Of a stretch of DNA of 64,000 nucleotides, positions 1-10,893 are shown piece after piece. The stretch comes from Purshia tridentata (taxonomy: Eukaryota; Streptophyta; Magnoliopsida; Rosales; Rosaceae), in NCBI GenBank assembly GCA_003254885.1, contig QANT01008853.1:62001-126000 (forward strand). The letters are read 5' to 3'. The number at the start of each line of letters is the position of its first letter. Positions within the stretch are counted from its first letter, which is position 1. A program made the position numbers and the translations under genes. The notes under the pieces were generated by a model. The model was not told the origin of the DNA. It worked only from the letters and a program-made list of their open reading frames with translations, and did no database searches.

Positions 1-1989
1 ATGCAGTCATGAGGGGCAGTTGTTTGATGTATTTCTCTTGATGTTGCTTTTATTTATATATTCGTTCTTGTATGCAGAGGTTATGATTTTAGCAAATCAG
101 GGTTTGGTCCACGAACTATTATACTTTGTGATCAGGTATTTTTATATTTTCATGTCATTTTTTGTTGCATTTGAAGTGCATTTCATAGAAAATGTTATTG
201 CTGCTTCTATTTAAACAACTAAATGGTGCTCTTCTCTTGTTGTGCCAGTGTGAGAAGGAATATCATGTGGGCTGTTTGAAGAAACATAAAATGGCAAATT
301 TGAAGGTGAGAAAATAAAAGATCGCATAATAATCATATCAGAAGCACCTTTTCTGTCTTGTGTACTAGCAAATATATTTCTGGATCAAAGTGTTGATGGC
401 CGTTCTCTGACAGGAATTACCAAAGGGGAAGTGGTTTTGTTGCACAGACTGCTGTAAAATTCATTCTATTTTGCAAAAGTGTCTATCTAATGGAGCTGAG
501 AAGCTTCCAGACTCTCTCTTGGATGTTATAAAGAAGAAGCATGAAGAAAAGGGTTTGGAGACTGTCGATGGATTTGATGTGAGTTGGAGACTTATTAGTG
601 GCAAAATTGCTTCTCAGGAATCTCGGCTATTACTTTCAAAAGCTGTTTCTATTTTCCATGTAAGTGCTGAACTCTTTTTTAAAAGGTTGTGGTGGAAACT
701 CATGGTCATCCCACATTATTTTTCTGCTTTCTTTGTCCTCTCTTTCTTTGTTCTCCCTATCCCTCCTACCAAACATATTGTAAAAGAGAATAGAGGAATT
801 GAAATCTGTAGCATGGATGACCTTCTTCCATTTAGTTTGTCTAGTGTTGGAAAAATTAATCCCTGTTATGTTGCCAACCCAAATTTGGTTGGTATTTGAG
901 TTTTTCTATTTTTTTTCTTTGCTGAGTTGGTGTGCAAGGGTGGTTCTTAGGCTCTCTCTCCCTCCCTCATTCCTCTCCTTCTTTCTCTATGTTTTCTCGA
1001 ACAACTGATTGAAAAATAGATTATAAATAGAAATGAATGTTACATGCTTTTAAGCAATTGGTTTATTTTTCTTAAATCAAAGTGCAGTGTTTAATTGAAT
1101 CACCCATGTCTGTGTTTCAGGATTGCTTTGACCCTATTATTGATTCAGAATCTGGGCGCGATCTTATTCCAGCCATGGTTTATGGGTAGGCATAAGATCT
1201 GTTACCTTGTATTGTAGTTGCTTGATGTAGCCCAAAGTTTTCATGTTCGTCCAGTATTCTCTAATAGTACCTGTCATGTGTACAGAAGGAATGTTAGGAG
1301 CCAAGAATTTGGGGGGATGTACTGTGCAATACTGATGGTCAAGTAAGAATTAATTGTTTGATTTCTGATCTTGGGCTTGCTTCTCTGAATATAATTGTTA
1401 AAACTCATCTACTGATTTTGCAGCTCAACCGTTGTATCAGCTGGAATTGTTCGTGTTTTTGGTCAAGAAATTGCTGAACTTCCTTTAGTTGCTACAAGTA
1501 GTGGTAACCATGGCAAGGTGAGACCAGGTTCTCTATGATGTTTGCCCCTACTTTCTTGTTCTGTTGGCTTTTTTTGTGATGCAATGTTCAAATTTTTTAG
1601 ATCTCTGTTAATCACCCACAACGTTATTACTGCAAATTTAACTTTGATATAATTTAACTTTAATACACAGGGTTACTTCCAATTATTGTTTTCTTGCATT
1701 GAGAAGCTGCTTGCTTTCTTAAGTGTGAAGAACCTTGTGCTACCAGCTGCGGAAGAAGCGGAGTCCATATGGACTGAAAAATTTGGTTTTACAAAGATGG
1801 ATCCGGACCAGGTATGTCTAATTAATGCCTCCATTTTGCTTGTGCCCTTTTGATGGCCTAGTGTTAACGTTGTCCCTTGTGCTGCAGCTTAGCAACTACA
1901 GAAGGACTTGCTACCAAATGGTGACCTTCAAAGGAACATCAATGCTGCATAAAAGGGTTCCTGAGTGTCGGGTTGTACATACATTATGA
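1..1989 (+). CDS. PHD-finger / GNAT acetyltransferase-like protein, 3' part (At2g36720 type)
   Basis: Partial gene entering from the left edge. Exons read by hand from splice sites and frame: 78-135, 249-305, 414-659, 1121-1185, 1286-1342, 1424-1517, 1671-1811 and 1888-1989 (TGA). All phases agree and give about 272 residues. The first exons encode the end of a PHD finger (CDQCEKEYHVGCL, then WFCCTDC). The later ones encode a GNAT-like fold with a GKGYFQLLFSCIEKLL segment where acetyl-CoA is expected and a final EKFGF-type strand. This order is that of the Arabidopsis nuclear PHD/N-acyltransferase proteins At2g36720 and At5g36740, relatives of IDM1/ROS4, a histone acetyltransferase. The N-terminal part lies outside the window. 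Chromatin function is inferred from the family. No break is seen in the visible exons. Confidence 0.88.
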
Positions 1990-3182
1990 TAGCAGTGGAA
2001 ATTTAAGAGCTTTTTTGCTTCTTTTGTTCCCGTTCTTTCTTAGCAAGCTTTCTGTTTCCAGTTCATGTTTGTAAAATTTTCTGAATTGGAATTGTCTAGC
2101 CTCTGCTGTTCATATAAACATTGTTATTCAACTCCCACCTTGCTTTTAATCTATTTATTCGTTTAGTTTTTAGAAGGCCTAATGTGTACATGCTTGGTGA
2201 AAATTGAATTATCGTCTTTACTATTTTCTTAGTGTGCAGCAGATGTATCATCAGATTACGTGTGATGCCAATATTACTTACTATTGACAATTTAGTATGA
2301 CCAAACATACAAGTTAATTCCAAGAGTGGAATTTGCTTATGCCAACAATCTGAAATCCACTTTTGTCAACAATCTGAAAATCCATTTTTTGCACCAGATA
2401 CGAAAAGGTCCACACATAGCAGCAACTCAGATATTAAATTGATAAATCTATGAGTATTGCACTAAACGTGGTGCTGTTCAAATTCACAAGTCTTTTACCC
2501 AATTTCAAATTTGGGTATTCATTTGACGGGGCATCAATTCTTTGATCAGTTATTTCAACTATTGTGGTCAGGTGTGTGATCATTAAAGATTGGGTTGTGT
2601 ATGCACATGTCTGAGTACTATTGTAGCCTACAAACATGTGCTGGGGCGGTGCCATAAATTTGAAGTCACTTTTTCTTCTGGATGAGGCATGATTAACTCA
2701 AGTCCACCGCCCTGTAGGGTAATACCCTTATGATCAATTGTCAAGAACCACTTCCAATTTCCTTAAAATTAGAATTAAAGTTCAAGTTTCATTTGTACCA
2801 CCACTAAGTCACTAACACCACCAAAACACGTGCCCACACCTGACCACTTTCACTGCTCTCATCTTGAATCATGCCCATACTCCTCTCACCTTCTTTTCCT
2901 TCTGTGGCATAGCGTATGCATCTTCCGAACTCCATATCTCTCTCTCTCTCTCTCTCTCACATTCCATACCATTACTTTTAAAAGCAGAGATTTTGTAATC
3001 TCGACACGCACAAACATCATATAAAGGCCCATACAATTCTTACCTCCCACTCCAAACACACCCCCCCAACCCCCCCTCTCCTTTAGATGACCAATTTTCC
3101 CATACATAATAAAGTAACTCCTACAAGACCCAGCCCACTTCTTAACTCAAAATAACATAAAACGTCAACTAAAGCCTTAACT
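1990..3182. other. Intergenic spacer with PME promoter
   Basis: No coding exon is recognised. It holds the 3' end of the PHD/GNAT gene, a TC microsatellite at about 2936-2958, and a TATA-like stretch (ATATAAAGG) near 3019-3027, about 160 bases before the pectinesterase start codon. Confidence 0.6.
2936..2958. repeat. (TC)n microsatellite
   Basis: Uninterrupted TC dinucleotide run about 225 bases upstream of the pectinesterase start codon, in its 5' promoter or leader region. Confidence 0.9.
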
Positions 3183-5420
3183 ATGAGAACTAAAACAACC
3201 GTCTTCTTTTGGTTCTCAGCCTTTGTCATTGCAATCGTTTCCATCATCATTGCTCTCCACCACATCCTCTCTCTTTCCTCATCTTTTATTATTGCCAAGA
3301 GTGCTCAAAATGGCTTCAAGCTTACCATCTTAGATGGAGTTGTCAAGCAAAGCGGCGAGAGCTTATTGTCTGTCCTTAGAAGCATTGTGTCCAGACACCA
3401 TCACCACCGGAGGAGGCGTAAATGTGACAAGACCAAATGGAAATCTAGGCTTATATCTGGATACAATGTGTCCCTAGTTTTGACCGTTGGGTTAAAAGGT
3501 TGCACAAATTTTAGTAGTGTGCAAAAGGCCGTAGATGCTGCCCCAGAGCTTAGCTCTTATAAGACCCTCATCATAATTGATTCCGGTACTTACAGGTATT
3601 ATCAAGGATAAAATGGAATTTCTTATATGAAGTTGGGTATGGGTTTGCGCAGAAATATTCTCGTCAGATAGTCTAATATGTTATATTATCAAATATTCAG
3701 TCTCTGTGTGGTCCTAATTTTACGGTCTGACTGCATAATCAAATATCTGGCAAGGAAACATTGCCTTGGGTTTGCATCTACTAACCATATAATCACATAT
3801 ATGATGGCAGGGAGAAGGTGACAGTGGGTGTGAAGAAGAAAAACTTGATATTTCAAGGACAGGGTTATCTTAACACTGCTATAGCATGGAATGACACAGC
3901 CAATTCTACTGGAGGGACTGCTAGCAGCTCTTCAGTTGCCATCTTTGCTCCCTATTTTACTGCCTACAATATCAGCTTTCAGGTGAAAAAGAGAGAGTAC
4001 CTGTATATATATATATGTATGTATGTTTCCTATGTGGGATTTCAATTTTGGTTAATTTTCTTTGGTTCTTTGAGAAGAACACGGCTCCGCCACCATCTGC
4101 TGGAAGAATTGGAGCACAGGCAGTGGCACTTCGAATTGCAGGAGATCAAGCTGCATTCTATGGATGTGGCTTCTATGGTGCCCAAGACACACTTAATGAT
4201 GACCGCGGGAGACATTACTTTAGAGAATGTTTCATTCAAGGATCCATTGATTTCATCTTTGGAAAGGCTAGATCACTGTATGAGGTAGAGCAATCACCCA
4301 GTACACTTTGAACGCATTCTAACATATATAATACAATTATAACCTGGTTTGGAGTCATCAAACTGTTCCCAAATTTTGGTCATCAAAAGATGTGGCAGAT
4401 GACCCGTTACAAAAGAGTAGTGCTACACCTACCAAATGATGTCACAACTTTTCATTTATTTAAATTTGAGCTTACTCTTAAAACTTATTTTATGTCTAAC
4501 ATGATATGTATATCTACACATTATTTGATAAACAAATTTAATGAGTCTGATATTATTAGGAAGAAATAAATGAAATTAAAAATGAGTCATTGTACGAATT
4601 AATGAAAGATTGCTACATCATTTGGATCAAAAAATTTGGAATTTGTTTTGGTGGCTCTAACCATACTCTTAAGAAAATGCATTATTGGGGGATCACATGC
4701 ATAATTTACAATCTTTGTAACAGGGGTGCACCATTAATTCAATAGCAAATCCAGTGAAAGTGGGGATAAGTGGAGCCATCACAGCCCAAGGAAGGCAGTC
4801 AATGCAGGAGCAAAGTGGGTATTCCTTTGTGAATTGTAGCATTGGAGGGACTGGGAAAGTGTGGCTTGGTCGAGCTTGGGGACCTTATGCCACTGTGGTG
4901 TTCTCCAAAACATACATGTCTGATGTTGTGGCTTCAGATGGATGGAATGACTGGAGAGACCCCTCTAGAGACCAGTCCGTGGTTGCTCCTATATTATTAT
5001 TTTTTTTTTTTGGGGTCCATTCAATTCCTCTTTTTTGGTTTTTTTATAATTGCATAATTATTTGAATGCAGGACAGTGTTTTTTGGGGAGTACGAGACCC
5101 CTCTAGAGACCAGTCCGTGGTTGCTCCTATGTTTTTATTTTTTTTTTTTGGGGTCCATTCAATTCCTCTTTTTTGGTTTTTTTATAATTGCATAATGATT
5201 TGAATGCAGGACAGTGTTTTTTGGGGAGTACGAGTGCATGGGAGAAGGAGCAAATTATAAATATAGGACCTCATATGCAAGGCAGCTCAATGAATCTGAA
5301 GCAGCCCCCTTTTTGGACATTTCGTACATTGATGGAAATCAGTGGCTTTTATACCCTCCAGTACCCTTCAATCTTCATGATGACCATAAACACAATGATC
5401 AATATACTCAAACTTACTAA
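3183..5420 (+). CDS. Pectin methylesterase (pectinesterase), CE8 family, without PRO domain
   Basis: De-esterifies cell-wall homogalacturonan. Exons: 3183-3595, 3811-3982, 4078-4284, 4724-4974 and 5210-5420, which join in frame to 417 aa. Residues about 8-30 form a hydrophobic signal or anchor segment, and a basic His/Arg-rich stretch follows. The catalytic core is complete: Gln209 (GAQAVAL), Gln231 and Asp232 (GAQDT), Asp253 (SIDFIFG), Arg314 and Trp316 (LGRAWG). There is no N-terminal inhibitor-like PRO domain, so it is a type-II-like PME of the Arabidopsis PME15 / At2g36710 kind, matching its neighbours. The start is the first in-frame ATG ahead of the signal segment. Oddity: the exon 4 end, the last intron and the exon 5 start are duplicated in tandem (4956-5231). 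I join the first donor (4974/4975) to the second acceptor (5209/5210). First donor to first acceptor without further splicing would run into a stop. Confidence 0.9.
4956..5231. repeat. 138-bp tandem duplication across the last PME intron
   Basis: Two near-identical copies, 4956-5093 and 5094-5231, each containing the end of exon 4, the whole short intron and the start of exon 5. The bases GAG occur at the start of each copy and just after the second, consistent with microhomology-mediated duplication. Only a few differences lie in the intronic T-rich part. Two donors (4975, 5113) and two acceptors (before 5072 and 5210) result. Confidence 0.95.
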
Positions 5421-5930
5421 TATGTTATGTGGTCTTGATGGATTAGGGAGAATTATGTCGGAATGACCGTGATTGATAGTCTAATAACGTGTCATAAACA
5501 ATCTAAAAACATTTGAGCTTGTGACTTCTTATTTTTGTACTCTCAAGATGCATATGACTTATTTATTGCTAGTTTCACTTGGCGAACTTGTAATTTAATT
5601 AAATTTGGTTTGCTGTGGATTGTGTTGGCAGTGTTGCCATGTGCTGCAAACGAGTTATAAGATATCATTATTATGAAATGTCGAGTTAAGTATCGATTGA
5701 TTGTATGATTTGAATAATGCATATGTACAGAATTATATTTATGGAGGCTATGAAAATAACTAGTGATTTACAACTGGAGTAACCTAACATACTGGAGATA
5801 TGGAGGAAACTGGTATTCACAATTGAAACTGTTACATTGAACTCTTGCTTGAGCCCAGGTTGAACTTGAATCTGCAACCCAAGATTTGAAGCCATGCATT
5901 TGTCCCAAGAACCATGAGTGTTGAAATTAA
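5421..5930. other. PME 3' flank
   Basis: AT-rich sequence with the expected 3' UTR of the pectinesterase gene. No gene or repeat recognised up to the MITE. Confidence 0.5.
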
Positions 5931-6196
5931 GGGCCCGGTTGGCAATTTTTTTAAAATTGCCAAAAGCACTCTCAGATTAGTAAAAACGTTTTTTGTAGCG
6001 TTTGATAAAAATATATATAAGTGCTTTTGGGTTATAGAAGCACCTGACAAATGCTTTCATCAAGAAGCACTTCAAGTGCTTTTGCATGAACCACTTAAAA
6101 TTTTTATAAAAATTTGTATGTGCTTTTTTGCAGAACCGCTTATGCAAAAACAATAATAAATAAAAATGCTTCTAAGAACCAGTGCCAAACATGCCC
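5931..6196. mobile_element. Tourist-like (PIF/Harbinger) MITE
   Basis: A non-coding 266-bp element. The left end GGGCCCGGTTGGCA and the reverse complement of the right end, GGGCATGTTTGGCA, form imperfect terminal inverted repeats. TAA flanks both ends (5928-5930 and 6197-6199), the 3-bp target duplication typical of PIF/Harbinger. The interior is full of AAGTGCTTTT-like repeats. The copia target duplication (6196-6200) overlaps its right end, so this MITE was there first. Confidence 0.75.
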
Positions 6197-6200
6197 TAAA

Positions 6201-7707
6201 TGATGGAATTTTCAACATGACATATACCATGGTGAAAAACATAGATTCAAATTATTTCATAAGTGAAGAAATAAAGAGAAGAGATGAAAAGGTTGCAAGA
6301 TTACAGCTTCTATTCTTTGTATAGCATTAGCGGAGGTTGCAAGGTTACAGACCTTCCCTCTTGATCTCACACACAAACTTGATATTTATATCAAGTTCAT
6401 AAAGTGCTTTTACACCAAAATATCTAGAGGAGGTGATCTCAACCAATTACATGAGCTTGAGTATCAAACCTTCCTACTTAGAAGTCTAAGCAAATCTCTA
6501 AGGTAATGATTTCAGCCACCTATATGTAAACTTGATAATCTTTGCCATAATACTTAGTAACTAAGTAAAAGCAAACATTTAATATGATCACAAATTTGTC
6601 AAACTTTTTGCCTTTAGTTGAATTCAATCAATTAGATATTAACTTCAACACTCCCCCTTAATGTCTAATTGTTGAACACCTAAAAGTTCTCTTAGATAGT
6701 AGAACATTTGCTTTGGTAATGCCTTTGTGAATATATTAGCAACTTGGTCTTCAGTCTTACAGTATACAACCTTGATCATATTGTCATCTACAGCGTCCCT
6801 TTTGAAATGATGTTTGAGTGCTATATGCTTGGATCGACTGTGATAAACTAGATTCTTGGTCATTGCTATAGCTGACTTTTTGTCACACAGGATTGGAGTT
6901 GCTATCTCTTGCTTCTCACCAAAATCTTCTAGGATTCTTCTCAGCTATGTTGAGGTGCTTGTTTTAGGCCATGAACCTTTTTGAGCTTGTACACCTTCAG
7001 TTCTTGTCCTTCAATGATAATATCTTGAAGTGGATCATAAAAGACCTTCTCCCTTCAAGACTTCATTGAGTAATGTGTGTAGCCTAATAACTGGTGCAAA
7101 AATCTCATTCGTAGTCAACACCTGGGTGTTGTGAGTATTCTTTTGCCACAAGTCAGGTCTTTTCACTAATTTCCATGTTGAATTCTTTTCTATCATAGAA
7201 ATTTCTTCTTCCAAAGCTTTTCTCCAAGCTCCATCCTTCATTGCTTTCTCAAAACTTCTTGTGATGGGAGCTAGATTGAGGACTTGCTTGTTGAGTTGAT
7301 TGCAAAAGTGTTTGATTTCAATTTCTTCTTCACTTTCTTCTCCTTCATTGTTATCATAACATGAAGTGTAGAAACTTGAACTGAGTTGTTTTCCCAATTC
7401 CATGATTTTTTTTTTTTTGAAAAATGACATCCCTGAAAATCACAATCTTCTTTTGAATAATGAACTTGCTGATTTCTCTTGAACCACCAAGTTTCCTCTG
7501 AATGACTCTTCTTATCACTTAGCATGATTACTATTGTTAAATTGTGTGGAAAACACCACAGAGTTCTATTTCTCCTCAATATGTGAGCTTGATAATTTTT
7601 ACCATAATACGTAGTAACTAAGTAAAAGCAAACATATAATATGATCAAAAAGATGTCAAACTTTTTGTCTTTAATTGAATTCGATCCATTAGACATTAAC
7701 TTCAACA
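6201..7707 (-). mobile_element. Broken Ty1/copia LTR element (fossil)
   Basis: Remnant in minus orientation. The 3' LTR is 6201-6650, next to a purine-rich tract (minus-strand reading of 6651-6661). The interior carries degraded reverse-transcriptase/RNase H coding traces. A shortened 5' LTR counterpart lies at about 7579-7707. The two LTR ends share a clearly related stretch. CTAAA flanks the element at 6196-6200 and 7708-7712, as expected for a copia target duplication. It is far too short to be whole, its coding remnants are disrupted several times, and its LTRs have diverged, so it is not very recent. Confidence 0.8.
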
Positions 7708-7715
7708 CTAAAGCT

Positions 7716-9194
7716 TTAACTGTTGTCTTGAGTCGATTCTTCCATAACATCTTGAATGAAAGATGACAAGTTTGAGTGAGATGACCCTCCTTCCATAGCC
7801 CTTCTACCCATCTCTCCAAGTTCTCTTGCTCTCTCTCTTCTTCTTTCGCCTTCTTCGCCCCCATCCATCAGTGTTTCTATAGCCTTCTTCACTCCATCTT
7901 TCTTGACCAACACCCCGACTTTCTCTTCATCCCCCCACCTAACAGGGACTTCTACACCTACCCGAACACCGACCCTCAGAACCTCTACGATCAGTTTTTC
8001 GTTGAAGAACTGCTCAGCGAATAGAGGCCATGTTATCAATGGTACACCAGAACATGCCCCTTCTATTGTTGAGTTCCAACCACAGTGGGTTAAGAACCCT
8101 GCAATTGCCGGACTGGAGAGAATAAAAACTTGTGGGGCCCAACCTTTGATCAAAAGACCCCTCCCTTTGATTCTTTCCCCAAATCTTTCCTCCTCTAACC
8201 ACTGCTCTAATTGTGAATTTTTCTCACCTGTTTTGATTACCCATATGAATGGTTGCCCTGATGCTTCTAAACCAAGTCCAAGTTCTATCAGTTGTGATGA
8301 GACTAGTCTACAAAGGCTTCCAAGACAAGCATAGATGACAGACCTTGGTTTCATTGAGTTGAGCCATTCCAAGCATTGTATCTCATCAATTGAGGCCTTG
8401 TTACCTCTTGAAAACCTGTCTAAATTGTTTTTGTTGCACAAAGAAACTGGCCCAATGCACCAAACCTTTTTCTCAAGCACCTTCGCCAACTCCTCAGCGC
8501 ACCCTTGCTCCAATTCATCAAAGCTATTCACCACAACCCCATAAGATTTTGACTCTGCCTCTTGTATCTTGTCCCGGAAGTCATCCAAATCAGGCTGAGT
8601 AACAAATGCTCCGGGCAGCTGGGCCTTGGTGATCTCAATCCTCTGGGGAAGCCCCGGCACCACAAAAGGCTCAGAGTCAGAGGTGACAGAATTGTGAGCA
8701 TTATAGACTTTGACATTATGAGAGCTCAGCAGTGAGAAGCAGCACATCCCATGGAAAACAATTCTCGGAACATTGAACTTCTGAGCTGTTTTCGACGTCC
8801 ACGACAGGCTCTTGTCTGATATTATGCAGCTTGGAATTAGCTTCTGTTCTTGAAGGTACTCTTCCAGTGGTTTCTGCAGCAGACTCAGAGCTTTGTAGAA
8901 TTTTCTCAGCAGATTGCGTGATGGTAATATGTCAAGATTCTCGCACCCAATTGGAAGTCCTACTTCTAGGCATGGAAATGGAATCTTCACAAAAGATATT
9001 GGAAGCCCCGAATCTCTTGCTCGAGAAATGGTGGACTCAAATCTTGAGGCATTGCAAGGAGTAGTGACCAAGCTAACCATCACGCCACGCTCTGCGAAAA
9101 GCCTAGCCATGTCTATCATGGGGATCATGTGGCCTTGTGCCATGAGTGGGATTAAGACAAAGTGAGGATGCTGCTGCCTGGCTTGGGAAGCCAT
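7716..9194 (-). CDS. UDP-glycosyltransferase, UGT73C-like (copy A)
   Basis: Single-exon family-1 glycosyltransferase of 492 aa, predicted cytosolic, transferring sugar from a UDP-sugar to a small acceptor. Catalytic His22 (MAQGHMIP) and its partner Asp127 (CIISD) are present. The PSPG donor box is complete at residues 352-395, from WAPQVFILSSPAIAGF through HCGWNS to Gln395, which favours UDP-glucose. It is the most diverged intact member (VSLVTTPCNASRF, SCIISDKSLSW) and lies nearest the pectinesterase gene. A copia remnant begins 8 bases past its stop, so its 3' UTR is probably altered. A 407-bp inverted-repeat element lies 100 bases upstream of the ATG. It lacks the TGACGTAAG promoter block of the other copies. 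The acceptor cannot be read from sequence. Confidence 0.93.
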   Translation of the reverse strand: MASQARQQHPHFVLIPLMAQGHMIPMIDMARLFAERGVMVSLVTTPCNASRFESTISRARDSGLPISFVKIPFPCLEVGLPIGCENLDILPSRNLLRKFYKALSLLQKPLEEYLQEQKLIPSCIISDKSLSWTSKTAQKFNVPRIVFHGMCCFSLLSSHNVKVYNAHNSVTSDSEPFVVPGLPQRIEITKAQLPGAFVTQPDLDDFRDKIQEAESKSYGVVVNSFDELEQGCAEELAKVLEKKVWCIGPVSLCNKNNLDRFSRGNKASIDEIQCLEWLNSMKPRSVIYACLGSLCRLVSSQLIELGLGLEASGQPFIWVIKTGEKNSQLEQWLEEERFGERIKGRGLLIKGWAPQVFILSSPAIAGFLTHCGWNSTIEGACSGVPLITWPLFAEQFFNEKLIVEVLRVGVRVGVEVPVRWGDEEKVGVLVKKDGVKKAIETLMDGGEEGERRRERARELGEMGRRAMEGGSSHSNLSSFIQDVMEESTQDNS

Positions 9195-9294
9195 AACACC
9201 AAGCTAGATCCGTCACAAGCCTCTTCTTTGCTACTAAGATTGGTTATAGCTGATACATACGCTTCTTGCTCTAAAAATTAAAAGAAAAATATTT

Positions 9295-9701
9295 GGGTCA
9301 CCCCAAGGGGTGACCTCAAGGTCCACCCCACCCCTCGAATTTATGATTTCGGCAATGTTGACGCATAATCGGAACCGTTTATATTTTAGATCACCTATTA
9401 TAGATCATCTATGCAAAAAATCAACTCAATCGGAAATCATTTGGTTATATAATTGTTGTCAATTAAAGAGAAAAGATGAATGGTTCCGAATTAAAGAGTG
9501 ATTTTTTGACCAAACCGTTGATTTTTTCTATTTAATTGACAACAATTCTATAACCAAATGATTTCCGATTGAGTTGATTTTTTGCATAGATGATCTATAA
9601 TAGGTGATCTAAAATGTGAACGGTTCCGATTATGCGCTAACATTGCCGAAATTGTAATTTCGAGAGGTGGGGTGACCTGAAGGTCACCCCAAGTGTGACC
9701 C
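9295..9701. mobile_element. Long-inverted-repeat MITE (foldback / MULE-like)
   Basis: Two arms of about 190 bases are near-perfect inverted copies meeting near 9500. The left arm begins GGGTCACCCCAAG and the right arm ends CACCCCAAGTGTGACCC. The flanks AAAAATATTT and AAAAATTGTT resemble a 9-10-bp target duplication with mismatches, suggesting a Mutator-like origin. It has no coding capacity. Transcribed, it would fold into one long hairpin. Confidence 0.85.
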
Positions 9702-10388
9702 AAAAATTGTTCAAATTAAAAAAGACCTACTTGTAGTATTAAAATAATCGCCTTATATATATATATATATTGGAGTGGGCCCATGGGAGATTCTTCAATA
9801 AAATTATTTGAGGATCCTCAATGGAAGGTTCTCTATATATATGTATATATATGATTTCAAAGAATAGATGAAGTCGTTTTGGTTAGGTGGCGATAGCTAA
9901 TTAGAAAAATGTGATTTAAAAAAATAATGGCTTGCACGTACTGGTTAGATTTCGGCAGGGCCAAGTCTCCCTAGGTGAGCTTGACTTTGAATAATTCAAT
10001 CAGCTGATTTCACATGCAACATCGATATATAATCAAAACTTCATTACCCTACATGGCCCCAGTGATTTTTATTCTTTGTTTTTGTGTTTCTTCTTTACAG
10101 CTTGCAAAAAGAGTAGGGCTAATTGGTCTGAGTGTTACTTTCACACCAATCATCCTCAGAGTTTAATGACAATCATTAGGTCATGAAGCCAAACTCGATC
10201 TGTGTAACAAGAGCTTGGTATATATAGCCTATATTACAAATAAGAGGAATATTTTCTCATTAATGAAGGCTTTTATAGAACTTTGGTCAATATTGGTCAA
10301 TTTTTCCTTCTACAAGGACACAAAGTCTCTCACATCTCAATCTACTTGAAAACCGAATTCATGATCGGCCTCAGTGTTGTTTGTTACT
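9702..10388. other. Non-coding spacer
   Basis: AT-rich DNA with TA microsatellites (for example about 9757-9770). No gene recognised. Confidence 0.5.
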
Positions 10389-10893
10389 GCAGAAATGTGC
10401 ATAGACTCTGCAACACCTTTTATATGAGAGCCTACTCGCTTTTAATCACATACGACAGTTACATATATATATATATATATAAAATAATTTTTCTATATTT
10501 TTTTTTTCATGTGTTCAAAGTCGGCCAAACTAGCTATTAGTTTAGTGATATTACTCTTCATAATGTTAAAGAAGTCCCAACTTCGAATCTCTCCCCAAAT
10601 AAGAAAAGAAAAGTCGGCATGTGAGTTAGTGAAATTTATCAAGATGCAGAAATGTGCATAGACTCTGCAACACCTTTTATATGAGAGCCTACTCGCTTTT
10701 AATCGCATACGACAGTTACACATATATATAAAAAATAATTTTTCTATATTTTTTTTTCATGTGTTCAAAGTCGGCCAAACTAGCTATTAGTTTAGTGATA
10801 TTACTCTCCATAATGTTAAAGAAGTCCCAACTTCGAATCTCTCCCCAAATAAGAAAATAAAAGTCGGCATGTGAGTTAGTGAAATTTATCAAG
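10389..10893. repeat. 257-bp tandem duplication
   Basis: Copies 10389-10645 and 10646-10893 both begin GCAGAAATGTGCATAGACTC and both end GTGAAATTTATCAAG. They differ by a few substitutions and by the length of a TA run. No coding potential is seen. Confidence 0.92.

Noticed and set aside
471-1008. Separate small plus-strand proteins near the left edge
   Set aside because: They run through an exon of the PHD/GNAT gene into its intron; splice sites explain the sequence better.
7903-8334. Plus-strand open frames over UGT copy A and similar ones over copies C, E, F and H
   Set aside because: They are antisense shadows of the conserved UGT coding sequence and repeat at the same place in each copy.
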